From: Tenacibaculum finnmarkense genomovar ulcerans | GTDB lineage: Bacteria > Bacteroidota > Bacteroidia > Flavobacteriales > Flavobacteriaceae | Direction of reading: 5' to 3' | Length of the DNA: 64,000 nt | Assembly (NCBI RefSeq): GCF_900239495.1 | Contig: NZ_OENE01000003.1 | Span: 51,249 to 115,248, forward strand | Shown here: one piece after another, positions 43,082-51,582 of the stretch | How positions within the stretch are numbered: the first letter of the stretch is position 1 | Layout: every line of letters starts with the position of its first letter | The notes under the pieces: model-generated | The model's input: the letters and a program-made list of their open reading frames with translations, nothing else | Database searches by the model: none | Told to the model about the DNA's origin: nothing | Program-made: the position numbers and the translations under genes

Positions 43082-45031
43082 ATGAAAAAAATTCTTGCTT
43101 TTTTCTTACTACTGACTACGTTTTTTGTTTGCTCGCAAGAGCAAAAAGATTCTATTTCTTTTTATTTAAAGAATGCTAAAAAGGTTAAAGGAATTACTAA
43201 ATTATCATACCTCAAAAGAGCAGTGATACTTTCGGATGATTTAAAAAAAGACTCGCTTTTAAAGCAAACAAGCATGACCTATGGTAAACAAAGCTATTTT
43301 AGTAAAGATACTTTGGGGCTAACGTTTTCAAAGAACAAATTATTAAAACATTACGAACTAAAAAAAGACTCTTTATCTTTAGCAAAGGCCTATCATTTTG
43401 CAGCTTTAAACCATAAAATAAAAAATAATTTAGACAGTGCTTTTTACTATTATCATAAATCAAAGAATATATCTATCGCTTTAAAAGATTCTGCTGAAAT
43501 AGGTAGAAGGCTTTTGTCTATGGCAATTCTTCAGGTAAAAGAGCTAGATTTCTTAGGCTGTGAAATAACTACAGTTGAGGGGTTAAAATATATAGAGCCT
43601 TTAAAAAAATATCGAACTTTAAGTTCTTTATATCAAACCTTAGGAAACACTTTAGCGAGTTTAAAAAGACCAGAAGAAGCTCGAACCTATTATTACAAAG
43701 CTCAAAATATTGTTAAGTATAATAAGGTAAAACGCAAAAGAGAAAAAAAATATTTAAATCTTTTGAGTAATATAGGGATGACCTATAAAGATCAAGGTGA
43801 TTATGAAAAAGCAGTTTCGTTATTTGAAGAGGGTTTGCATACGGATAGTTTAGAAATAAAATATCCTAAAAATTATCAATCTTTTTTAGGGAACTTATCG
43901 TCCATTTATTTTTTGCAAGGCGATACAAAAAAAGCAATAGAAGGATATAAAATAGTTTTAAAAAGTAGAAAGAAACTTAAAAATGCCTATGCAGAAAGTT
44001 TTTCTCACACTTTTTTAGCAGAAGCATATATAAAAAACAAAAACTATACACTAGCAGAAAAACACGCAAATATTGGATTAAAACTAGCTAGAAAAACAAG
44101 AAATAATAAAAAAGTTTTAGAATGTTTAAAACTTTTATCAGAGCTTAGTAAAGGACAAAAAGCTAAAAAATATTTACAACAATACATACAACTTAATGAC
44201 AGTTTATTTGAAAAAGAACGTCGATTAAAAAATCAGTTTGCTAAAATTAGGTATGAAACTGAAAAAAAAGAAACAGAAAATAAGGTTTTAAAAACAGAAA
44301 ATAAAAGTAAACAACTAGAAATAGTGTATCATAAACAACAACGAACTATTGGTAAGTTAACAGCTGCTAGTGCTATTTTGTTATTTATTTTAAGTATATT
44401 CTTCTTCTTTTCTAGAAAGAAAAAATTACTATATCAAGCACAATTAGAAAGAATAACTGCTCGAGAAGACGAGCGACAACAAATTGCAAAATCATTACAC
44501 GATGAAGTTGCGGGTGATTTAAGTTTATTACATCAAAAATTAAAAAAATCTAATTTAGTAGAAGAAGCTGAAAAATTAGAATCCGTTAAAGAAAATGTTC
44601 GAAATTTATCGCATCAATTAAGTAGTGTTAGTTTTAATAAAGTGTCTTTTAAAGATCAAATAATTAATTTGATAAGTGATTATTTTGAATTTGATTTTAA
44701 AATAAGTGTTACAGGTTTAAAGGAACATAATTGGCAAGAATTAAATAACGCTATTAACAGATTATTGTATTTAAGTGTACGGGAAACTATCCAAAATTGT
44801 AAAAAACATGCAAAAGCTAGTAAAGTAATAATAACATTTGCAATACATAAAAATCATGTATTTTTACAAATTAAAGATAATGGCATTGGTTTTGATGCCA
44901 ATATCAACAAAAAAGGAATTGGTTTACAGAATCTACAAGAACGTATTGAAGAGTTAAACGGAACTCTACATATAAAAAGTGAAGTAGGCACTGGAACCTT
45001 AACTAGTATTCAAATACCCCTAAATGCTTGA
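43082..45031 (+). CDS. TPR-containing sensor histidine kinase, NarL-system type
   Basis: A 649-residue membrane kinase. A signal peptide (to about residue 19) is followed by a periplasmic array of tetratricopeptide repeats (~60-370), a coiled coil, one membrane helix (~421-441), a HisKA_3 dimerisation helix with His473 in SLHDEVAGD, and a HATPase domain (~545-647) with DNGIGFD and GIGLQNLQERI. These kinases pair with LuxR-type regulators, and the regulator gene overlaps its end by 8 bp. The TPRs probably bind a protein or peptide signal. Confidence 0.9.
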   Translation: MKKILAFFLLLTTFFVCSQEQKDSISFYLKNAKKVKGITKLSYLKRAVILSDDLKKDSLLKQTSMTYGKQSYFSKDTLGLTFSKNKLLKHYELKKDSLSLAKAYHFAALNHKIKNNLDSAFYYYHKSKNISIALKDSAEIGRRLLSMAILQVKELDFLGCEITTVEGLKYIEPLKKYRTLSSLYQTLGNTLASLKRPEEARTYYYKAQNIVKYNKVKRKREKKYLNLLSNIGMTYKDQGDYEKAVSLFEEGLHTDSLEIKYPKNYQSFLGNLSSIYFLQGDTKKAIEGYKIVLKSRKKLKNAYAESFSHTFLAEAYIKNKNYTLAEKHANIGLKLARKTRNNKKVLECLKLLSELSKGQKAKKYLQQYIQLNDSLFEKERRLKNQFAKIRYETEKKETENKVLKTENKSKQLEIVYHKQQRTIGKLTAASAILLFILSIFFFFSRKKKLLYQAQLERITAREDERQQIAKSLHDEVAGDLSLLHQKLKKSNLVEEAEKLESVKENVRNLSHQLSSVSFNKVSFKDQIINLISDYFEFDFKISVTGLKEHNWQELNNAINRLLYLSVRETIQNCKKHAKASKVIITFAIHKNHVFLQIKDNGIGFDANINKKGIGLQNLQERIEELNGTLHIKSEVGTGTLTSIQIPLNA

Positions 45032-45701
45032 ACCAACAAAAATACTCTTAGTTGATGATCATCAATTAATACTCGAAGGAATACTCTCCTGCCTAAAAAA
45101 CATTGATAATTTAGTTATAGAAACAACTAATTGTTGCGATGATGCTTTTTCTAAAATAAAAACAGCAATTCACAGCGCGCCTTTTGATATTGTTTTTACT
45201 GATTTAAGTTTTGAAGATACAAAAGGAAGTCTAATATTAGATGGTGGCGAAGCTTTAATAAAAGCCATTCAAAAAGAAAATATAGCTATTAAAACAGGTG
45301 TTATTACAGGGCATTTTGAAACCAATCGGGTTTTTAATGTTATTCATAATTTAAATCCTAATGCCTATATTTTAAAAGGAAGTTGTACTACCGATGAATT
45401 AACATTTGCTATAAAAAAAATGCTAAAAGATCAGGTATATTATACACATGAAATACATCAAAAGCTATCAAAAAGAGCTTTAATTGAAATTCAAATGGAT
45501 GAGGTAGCTATTCAAATATTAAAAGAATTGCCAAAACATACTAAAATTACCAATTTAGAAGGTGTTATAAAAAAAGCAGATGGATCTTTAGTTAAAACAA
45601 GGTCTATAGAAGCCAAATTAGCAAAACTTCGAGGAGATTTACAAGCTCATAATAATACTGATTTAGTGTTAAAAGCAAAAGAATTAGGTATTCTAGATTA
45701 G
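45024..45701 (+). CDS. Response regulator, LuxR/NarL-like with divergent output domain
   Basis: A 225-residue regulator. The receiver has DDH at 11-13, phosphoacceptor Asp60 in VFTDLSFED and Lys in ILKGSC, with a small insertion after Asp60 (EDTKGSLILDGGE). The C-terminal domain (~150-225) ends KTRSIEAKLAKLRGDLQAHNNTDL-type helices, which recall the LuxR recognition helix (TVExHLxKLRxKL) but lack the canonical LTxRE start. DNA binding is likely but not certain. It overlaps the kinase gene, and its last codons are copied into the repeat downstream. Confidence 0.82.
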   Translation: MLEPTKILLVDDHQLILEGILSCLKNIDNLVIETTNCCDDAFSKIKTAIHSAPFDIVFTDLSFEDTKGSLILDGGEALIKAIQKENIAIKTGVITGHFETNRVFNVIHNLNPNAYILKGSCTTDELTFAIKKMLKDQVYYTHEIHQKLSKRALIEIQMDEVAIQILKELPKHTKITNLEGVIKKADGSLVKTRSIEAKLAKLRGDLQAHNNTDLVLKAKELGILD

Positions 45702-45777
45702 AATATTGCGGTAATCTGCGTTTTTTATTAAGGCAATCCCTTTTTTAAGTTAATAAAGTGCTTGTATATTTGCAGTA

Positions 45778-45857
45778 CAATTCAATATTATTTGGGGAAA
45801 TATTTTGAAAAGAAAAAAGTTAAAAAACCTTTCAGTTTACTCTGAGAGGTTTTTTTG
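45778..45857 (+). ncRNA. Candidate small RNA, copy 1
   Basis: The -7 element TATATTTG (45765-45772) is followed by GCAGTAC, much like the TTTGCAGTACC after the tRNA-Leu promoter. The predicted transcript is ~80 nt. It has an AATATT palindromic segment around TTTGGGG, an A-rich stretch, and a terminal hairpin (AACCTTTCAG with CTGAGAGGTT, 10 bp with one G-U pair) followed by seven Ts. A TTG-started frame exists here but is destroyed in copy 2, favouring a non-coding role. Family not recognised. Confidence 0.6.
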
Positions 45858-45997
45858 TGAATAATATTACTGTTTACGATAGAAAAAGCTAAAAAGATAG
45901 GTTTTAGGTATTCTAGATTAGAATATTGCGGTAATCTACATTTTTTATTGCGGTAATCCCTTTTTTAAGTTAATAAAGTGCTTGTATATTTGCAGTA

Positions 45998-46077
45998 GAA
46001 TTCAATATTATTTGGGGAAATATTTTGAAAAAGAAAAAAGCTAAAAAACCTTTCAGTTTACTCTGAGAGGTTTTTTT
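45998..46077 (+). ncRNA. Candidate small RNA, copy 2
   Basis: This copy has the identical promoter element TATATTTG at 45985-45992 and the identical terminal hairpin (46047-46072) followed by seven Ts. It differs from copy 1 within the transcript by two substitutions and one inserted A. The terminator isolates glpK, whose start codon is 120 bp downstream. Confidence 0.6.
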
Positions 46078-46197
46078 GTGAATAACAATACTATTTATCA
46101 TAAAAAAAATGAGACTTCTTATTAAAATTTATCTTTTTTTTTAATAGCCAAACTTTAAATTGTAGATTGCTATTTCATTTTATTATACAAATTTTAA

Positions 46198-47679
46198 ATG
46201 GCTAAATATATTGTTGCCTTAGATCAAGGAACTACCAGTTCTCGTTCGGTAATTATTAACGAAAACGGGGCTATTGTAGCAATGGATCAGCAAGATTTTG
46301 AGCAAGTTTTTCCAAAATCGGGCAGGGTAGAGCACGATGCTCAACAAATTTTAAAAACACAACTTTCTACCTTAAAAAAAGCGATTAAAAAAGCAGGAAT
46401 TCATCCATCAGAAATAATGGGTATTGGTATTGCAAACCAACGAGAAACTACCGTAGTTTGGAGTAAAAACACTGGGAAACCTATTTACAATGCTATTGTT
46501 TGGCAAGACAAACGAACAGCGGATATTTGTGAAAAATTAAAAGAAAAAGGACTACAAAACCATGTACGTAAAACGACAGGTTTGGTTATTGATAGTTATT
46601 TTTCGGCAACAAAAATACATTGGATTTTAAACAATGTTCAAGGAGCAAAGCTAGCAGCCGAAAAAGGTGATTTATTATTTGGAACTATTGACACTTGGTT
46701 ACTTTTTAATCTTACTAAGGGTAAGGTGCACGCCACCGATTACAGCAATGCATCTCGCACGATGTTGTACGATATTAAAAATTTATGTTGGGATAAAAAA
46801 CTACTAGCAGCCCTTGATATTCCTATGTCAATGTTACCAGTGGTAAAACCGTCTTCTCATCATTTTGGCGATTATGAATTAGAGGGCTATAAAATTCCGA
46901 TAGCAGGAATTGCAGGCGATCAGCAAGCAGCACTTTTCGGGCAGGCTTGTTTTACAAAAGGCGCTGCAAAAAACACCTACGGAACTGGTTGTTTTATGCT
47001 AATCAATACAGGCGAAAACCTTGAATATTCTAAAAATGGATTACTAACTACAATTGCTTGGGGAATTGACAATAAAATATATTACGCCCTTGAAGGAAGT
47101 GTTTTTGTGGCAGGATCGGCAATTCAATGGTTGCGAGACGGTTTAAAAATAATTGAAACCGCTGCCGAAAGTGAAATTTATGCAAAAAGTATTACTGATG
47201 AAAATCCTGTTTATGTAGTTCCTGCTTTTGCTGGTTTGGGCGCTCCTTATTGGGATATGTATGCCCGTGGCGCTGTGTTTGGTTTAACGCATAGCACAGG
47301 TAAAAATCATTTGATAAAAGCAACCTTAGATTCCCTTGCCTACCAAACAAAAGATATTTTAGCGGTAATGCAAAAAGACAGCCAAGTTACATTAACATCA
47401 TTAAAAGTAGATGGTGGCGCAAGTGCAAATAATTATTTAATGCAGTTTCAAGCGGATATTTTAAACGTAAAAGTTGAACGCCCCGAAATTATTGAAACCA
47501 CTATTATGGGCGCTGCATATTTAGCAGGTATTTGTGTTGGTTTATGGAAACAGGAAGGTATTTTAAGAAGACGAAAAACTTCTGAAATTTTTCAGCCTAC
47601 TTTTAGTTTAGAAAAGCGTAACAAATTATATTCAAAATGGCAAAAAGCAGTAGCACGCACCAAAGATTGGATTGATTGA
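46198..47679 (+). CDS. glpK: Glycerol kinase
   Basis: A 493-residue FGGY kinase that phosphorylates glycerol to glycerol-3-phosphate. It begins [16 protein letters not shown], and contains [14 protein letters not shown], the catalytic Asp region [26 protein letters not shown], and the ATPase segment [20 protein letters not shown]. Length is standard. No glycerol facilitator or glycerol-3-phosphate dehydrogenase gene is adjacent, unlike the usual glpFKD clusters. Confidence 0.97.
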   Translation: MAKYIVALDQGTTSSRSVIINENGAIVAMDQQDFEQVFPKSGRVEHDAQQILKTQLSTLKKAIKKAGIHPSEIMGIGIANQRETTVVWSKNTGKPIYNAIVWQDKRTADICEKLKEKGLQNHVRKTTGLVIDSYFSATKIHWILNNVQGAKLAAEKGDLLFGTIDTWLLFNLTKGKVHATDYSNASRTMLYDIKNLCWDKKLLAALDIPMSMLPVVKPSSHHFGDYELEGYKIPIAGIAGDQQAALFGQACFTKGAAKNTYGTGCFMLINTGENLEYSKNGLLTTIAWGIDNKIYYALEGSVFVAGSAIQWLRDGLKIIETAAESEIYAKSITDENPVYVVPAFAGLGAPYWDMYARGAVFGLTHSTGKNHLIKATLDSLAYQTKDILAVMQKDSQVTLTSLKVDGGASANNYLMQFQADILNVKVERPEIIETTIMGAAYLAGICVGLWKQEGILRRRKTSEIFQPTFSLEKRNKLYSKWQKAVARTKDWID

Positions 47680-47733
47680 AAACGCCCTATTTTAAGACGG
47701 ATTTTTGTGTTTACATAGTTTTTATAAATACTG

Positions 47734-47741
47734 TATATTTG
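47734..47741 (+). promoter_or_regulatory. Promoter -7 element upstream of hmgA leader
   Basis: TATATTTG matches the -7 consensus exactly, 26 bp before the mini-ORF ATG at 47768 and 139 bp before hmgA. Confidence 0.5.
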
Positions 47742-47767
47742 TAAAAAGCATCTTAAAAACACAAAAA

Positions 47768-47824
47768 ATGTATGTAGACCTGCTATCATATTTAAAATAT
47801 CTGATAAAGCGTAATCCTGAATAA
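47768..47824 (+). CDS. 18-residue putative leader peptide with three tyrosines
   Basis: An ATG-to-TAA frame encodes MYVDLLSYLKYLIKRNPE. It lies between a good promoter and hmgA. Three of 18 residues are tyrosine, and the downstream genes degrade tyrosine. A hairpin (47826-47864) begins 2 bp after the stop. This arrangement resembles ribosome-stalling leader peptides such as TnaC, but it could equally be a chance frame. Confidence 0.35.
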   Translation: MYVDLLSYLKYLIKRNPE

Positions 47825-47825
47825 A

Positions 47826-47864
47826 ATTAATAGCGCACTGTAATTATTACAATAATCTATTAAT
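47826..47864 (+). promoter_or_regulatory. Hairpin in hmgA mRNA leader
   Basis: The outer stem is ATTAATAG with CTATTAAT (8 bp), and the inner palindrome is TGTAATTATTACA. There is no T-tract directly after it, so it is not a normal intrinsic terminator. It lies 16 bp before hmgA. Confidence 0.4.
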
Positions 47865-47880
47865 TTAAAACATTAAAATT

Positions 47881-49041
47881 ATGCCATTTTATCATAAACT
47901 AGGGAACATACCACCCAAGCGCCACACCCAATTTCGCAAAGAAGACGGAAGCTTATATTACGAACAATTATTTGGAACAATAGGATTTGATGGAATGTCA
48001 ACAAATTCTTACCACGAATTTAGACCAACTATGGTCAAAGAAATTCGCAGGCAATATTCGGTAAAGCCAAAAATCGCCAAAGCAAATAATATCCAATCGT
48101 ATCGTTTTAGAGGGTTTCAGGTAGCCCCCGAAAATGATTATCTAGAAAGTAGAAAAATCGTTTTAACAAATTCCGATTGTAATATTATTTTAGCAGCGCC
48201 AAAGCAATCAACAACAGACTATTTCTATAAAAACTCTGATGCCGATGAGGTAATTTTCATCCATAAAGGAACAGGAAAGTTACGTACCATGCTAGGGAAT
48301 ATCAACTTTAAATATGGCGATTATTTAGTAATTCCAAGAGGTATTATCTACAAGCTAGATTTTGATGATCAAAATAACCGACTTTTTATTGTCGAATCTT
48401 ATTCGCCTGTTTACACGCCAAAAAGATACCGAAATCATTTTGGGCAATTATTAGAACACGCCCCTTTTTGTGAGCGAGACATCCGCCGACCACAAGAATT
48501 AGAAACCCATAATGAACTTGGCGATTTTTTAATCAACGTAAAAAAACAAGGCGAAATTATAGAAATGATTTACGCTTCACATCCTTTTGATGTGGTTGGT
48601 TATGACGGTTATAATTACCCATACGCTTTTTCAATTCACGATTTTGAACCTATCACAGGACGTGTGCATCAACCGCCACCAGTGCATCAAACTTTTGAAA
48701 CAAACACCTTTGTAATTTGCAGTTTTGTGCCTCGTTTATACGATTATCATCCAAATGCAATTCCTGCCCCATATAATCATAGTAATATCGATTCTGATGA
48801 GGTTTTATACTACGTTGATGGCGATTTTATGAGCAGAAACGACATCGACCAAGGGCATATTTCATTACATCCCGCAGGAATTCCTCACGGACCACATCCA
48901 GGAGCCGCTGAAAGAAGTATTGGGCATACAAAAACCGAAGAATTAGCCGTTATGGTTGATACTTTTAAACCCTTGCAAGTTACCGAAGAAGCCATGAAAA
49001 TTGCCGATGAAAATTATTATAAATCGTGGTTAGAACACTAA
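47881..49041 (+). CDS. hmgA: Homogentisate 1,2-dioxygenase
   Basis: A 386-residue cupin iron dioxygenase that opens the homogentisate ring to maleylacetoacetate. It begins MPFYHKLGNIPPKRHTQFRK, a typical bacterial start. Conserved segments include DEVIFIHKGTGKLRTMLGNI, a C-terminal ESDEV-like SDEVLYYVDGDF, and the HPAGIPHGPHPGA iron-binding region. It is shorter than the ~440-residue eukaryotic form but normal for Bacteroidota. hppD follows 233 bp downstream, so the two catalyse successive steps. Confidence 0.95.
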   Translation: MPFYHKLGNIPPKRHTQFRKEDGSLYYEQLFGTIGFDGMSTNSYHEFRPTMVKEIRRQYSVKPKIAKANNIQSYRFRGFQVAPENDYLESRKIVLTNSDCNIILAAPKQSTTDYFYKNSDADEVIFIHKGTGKLRTMLGNINFKYGDYLVIPRGIIYKLDFDDQNNRLFIVESYSPVYTPKRYRNHFGQLLEHAPFCERDIRRPQELETHNELGDFLINVKKQGEIIEMIYASHPFDVVGYDGYNYPYAFSIHDFEPITGRVHQPPPVHQTFETNTFVICSFVPRLYDYHPNAIPAPYNHSNIDSDEVLYYVDGDFMSRNDIDQGHISLHPAGIPHGPHPGAAERSIGHTKTEELAVMVDTFKPLQVTEEAMKIADENYYKSWLEH

Positions 49042-49070
49042 AATCAGATTTATAAAAATAATTATTAGAA

Positions 49071-49168
49071 GCTAATCCTGCTTTCACTACTCGCTTTTTT
49101 TTGAAAAAAAATCAAAAAAAGAGCTCAAACAAACCGTTCAATCAGGGCTAAACTCATCTACGAAGTTT
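49071..49168 (+). repeat. Interspersed ~100-bp repeat, copy 2
   Basis: This aligns end to end with the minus-strand reading of 29441-29540: AGCTAATCCTGCTTTCACTA, CTCGCT, the T/A palindrome, GAGCTCAAACAA, CAGGGCTAAACTCATC and GAAGTTTAG. Differences are scattered, so both copies look old. It occupies the hmgA-hppD intergenic region. Confidence 0.8.
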
Positions 49169-49230
49169 AGTATTATTTTAATAATTTATCATTTATATAA
49201 AAAGATAATAATCTATTAAAAATAAAAGAT

Positions 49231-49259
49231 TTCCTAGGTTTTTAAAACCTGTGAAGTCT
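49231..49259 (+). repeat. Short palindromic repeat, copy 2 (degenerate)
   Basis: AGGTTTTTAAAACCTGTGAAGT, preceded by TTCCT where the intact form would have TTCAC. It matches 38128-38160 in sequence, orientation and following ATAAAAAC. Confidence 0.55.
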
Positions 49260-49274
49260 ATAAAAACATAAAGC

Positions 49275-50438
49275 ATGAGTAAAAAAGAAGTAACATCAGT
49301 AAATTACGGTTTAGAAAAAATATTCGAAGGAGCACAAGATTTTTTACCACTTTTAGGAACCGATTATGTAGAATTTTATGTTGGAAATGCAAAACAAGCG
49401 GCACATTTTTATAAAACAGCTTTTGGTTTTCAGTCACATGCTTATAAAGGTTTAGAAACAGGCTCAAAAGACACGGTAAGTTATGTGTTAAAACAAGATA
49501 AAATCCGTTTAGTATTAACAAGCCCATTAAACAGTAAGTCAGCAATTAACGACCATATTGTAAAACATGGCGATGGCGTAAAAATAGTAGCATTATGGGT
49601 AGAAGATGCTAAAAAATCATACGAAGAAACTATTAAAAGAGGTGCCAAATCATACCTAGAGCCAACCGTTGAAACAGACGAACATGGTGAGGTAATTCGT
49701 GCAGGTATTTACACTTATGGCGAAACAGTTCATATCTTTGTAGAGCGTAAGAATTATAAAGGTGTATTTTTGCCAGGGTTTACAGCGTGGAAATCCGATT
49801 ATAATCCGCCAAGTGCAGGTTTAAAATATATCGACCACATGGTAGGAAACGTAGGTTGGAATCAAATGGACGTTTGGGTAAAATGGTACGAAGATGTTAT
49901 GGGATTTGTTAATTTTTTATCTTTTGATGACAAGCAAATTCACACTGAATATTCGGCTTTAATGAGTAAAGTAATGAGTAACGGAAACGGTCGAATTAAA
50001 TTCCCGATTAACGAGCCTGCAAAAGCTGCAAAACGTTCACAAATTGAAGAATATTTAGATTTTTACGAAGGCGAAGGCGTACAACATATTGCAGTTGCTA
50101 CCGATGATATTATTAAAACAGTATCGCAATTAAAAGCAAACGGAATAGAATTTTTACCGCCACCACCACAGGCATATTATGACGGTATTCCTGAGCGTTT
50201 AGGCGAACACATGAGCATGATGAAAGAAGATATTTCTAAATTACAAGAATTATCAATTATGATTGATGCCGATGAAGAAGGTTATTTATTACAAATTTTC
50301 ACAAAACCAGTAGAAGACCGTCCAACGTTATTTTTTGAAATCATCCAACGAATGGGTGCTAAAGGTTTTGGAGCAGGTAATTTTAAAGCCTTATTCGAAT
50401 CAATAGAAAGAGAACAATCAAAAAGAGGAACCTTATAA
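49275..50438 (+). CDS. hppD: 4-hydroxyphenylpyruvate dioxygenase
   Basis: A 387-residue non-haem iron enzyme that converts 4-hydroxyphenylpyruvate to homogentisate, the substrate of the upstream gene product. The two VOC domains carry the iron ligands in KYIDHMVGNV (first His), EGVQHIAVATDDI (second His) and YLLQIFTKP plus the downstream FFEIIQRMG segment (Glu). GFGAGNFKALFESIEREQ is the diagnostic C-terminus. Confidence 0.97.
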   Translation: MSKKEVTSVNYGLEKIFEGAQDFLPLLGTDYVEFYVGNAKQAAHFYKTAFGFQSHAYKGLETGSKDTVSYVLKQDKIRLVLTSPLNSKSAINDHIVKHGDGVKIVALWVEDAKKSYEETIKRGAKSYLEPTVETDEHGEVIRAGIYTYGETVHIFVERKNYKGVFLPGFTAWKSDYNPPSAGLKYIDHMVGNVGWNQMDVWVKWYEDVMGFVNFLSFDDKQIHTEYSALMSKVMSNGNGRIKFPINEPAKAAKRSQIEEYLDFYEGEGVQHIAVATDDIIKTVSQLKANGIEFLPPPPQAYYDGIPERLGEHMSMMKEDISKLQELSIMIDADEEGYLLQIFTKPVEDRPTLFFEIIQRMGAKGFGAGNFKALFESIEREQSKRGTL

Positions 50439-50541
50439 TTAGAATCTAATTATAATATAGATAAATCAAGAGCCATTATAATAAGTTAAACAGCTTATTT
50501 TAATGGTTCTTTTAATACTAATTTTTATATAAAATATAAAA

Positions 50542-51462
50542 ATGAATAAAGAAGAAATTTTAAAAGCAATAGAAGAAAAGTCTAAAAGAATAGGTGTTCC
50601 GTTAGAAACCCTACTAGAAGGATTACTTCATGGTATTCCAATTACCTATTGGGATTATATTCAAACCGATGCTTTGTTAGGTTTACAAATTCCTAGAACA
50701 ACTCAAAAAGATGAAATGGTTTTTATCATGTATCATCAAGTAAATGAGTTGTTATTTAAAATGATTTTGTGGGAAATTGATCAAATTTCATTAGCTAAAG
50801 AAGTTATTACAGCTCAGAAATTTTCAAAACACCTAATGCGTGTGAGTCGTTATTTTGACATGCTATGCAATTCTTTTAGCGTAATGCAAGACGGAATGGA
50901 TGTAGATCAGTATTTGAAATTTAGAAATACTTTAGCGCCAGCAAGTGGGTATCAAAGTGCGCAATATCGTAAAATTGAATTTGCATCTACAGAGCTAATT
51001 AATTTAATCGATGCACGTTTTAGAGATACGATTGATAGAGAATCATCTTTAAAAAATGCCTTTGATCATTTATATTGGCAAGCGGCAGGGAAAGATTATA
51101 AAACAGGTAAAAAATCAACATTATTACGCTTGTTTGAAAAAAAATATATGGGTGATTTTATAGACTTTATGGAAGATTATAAAGAATGTAATTTATCTAA
51201 AAAATTTCAAGAATTACCTAAAGAAGCTCAAAATGACCCTGAATTAATAGCCGCAATGCGTCATTATGACCATACGGTAAATATAAAATGGGTGATGGCA
51301 CATTATAATGCTGCAGGAAAATATTTAGGTGGTGGCGATAAAGATTTAGAAGCTACAGGCGGAAGTAATTGGCGTAAATACATGCACCCAAAATACCAAC
51401 GAAGAATATTTTTCCCTTATTTATGGAGCGAAGAAGAATTAAAAAATTGGGGTATTTTTTAA
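50542..51462 (+). CDS. Tryptophan 2,3-dioxygenase family protein
   Basis: A 306-residue haem enzyme of the KynA family. It shows ITYWDYIQTDALLGLQIPR, the haem-pocket MYHQVNELLFKMILWEIDQI (proximal region His), APASGYQSAQYRKIEF (substrate loop), and the C-terminal KWVMAHYNAAGKYLGGG...GGSNWRKYMH. The enzyme opens the indole ring of tryptophan to N-formylkynurenine. It extends the aromatic amino-acid catabolism block and ends in a strong terminator. Some family members in Bacteroidota may act on other indoles. Confidence 0.88.
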   Translation: MNKEEILKAIEEKSKRIGVPLETLLEGLLHGIPITYWDYIQTDALLGLQIPRTTQKDEMVFIMYHQVNELLFKMILWEIDQISLAKEVITAQKFSKHLMRVSRYFDMLCNSFSVMQDGMDVDQYLKFRNTLAPASGYQSAQYRKIEFASTELINLIDARFRDTIDRESSLKNAFDHLYWQAAGKDYKTGKKSTLLRLFEKKYMGDFIDFMEDYKECNLSKKFQELPKEAQNDPELIAAMRHYDHTVNIKWVMAHYNAAGKYLGGGDKDLEATGGSNWRKYMHPKYQRRIFFPYLWSEEELKNWGIF

Positions 51463-51498
51463 GGATTTAATACTTTAAAAAATCATAAAATAAATAAA

Positions 51499-51541
51499 AA
51501 AAAGACTGTTCGGATTTTAAATTCAAACAGTCTTTTTTTTT
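51499..51541 (+). terminator. Terminator after tryptophan dioxygenase gene
   Basis: AAAGACTGTT pairs with AACAGTCTTT, 10 bp, with a 15-nt loop holding its own ATTTAAAT-like complementarity, followed by a long T-run. Confidence 0.85.
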
Positions 51542-51582
51542 GGAACAGTATTTGTCTAACTTTAGACACAAGTTTGAACATT

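Larger units (their letters stand above)
45684..46122 (+). repeat. Tandem duplication, two ~220-bp units
   Basis: Unit 1 (45684-45903) starts inside the last codons of the response regulator gene; unit 2 (45904 to about 46122) repeats it, including TTAGGTATTCTAGATTAG. The central ~125 bp differ by only two substitutions and one indel, while the outer parts differ much more. Each unit holds a complete promoter and terminator. Confidence 0.92.

Noticed and set aside
45802..45863. TTG-initiated 19-codon frame within sRNA copy 1
   Set aside because: A single-base insertion disrupts it in copy 2 although the surrounding sequence is almost identical, so coding is unlikely.
49258..49545. 95-codon minus-strand frame over the start of hppD
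   Set aside because: It is antisense to a strongly conserved enzyme gene and low in complexity (Leu/Phe-rich).
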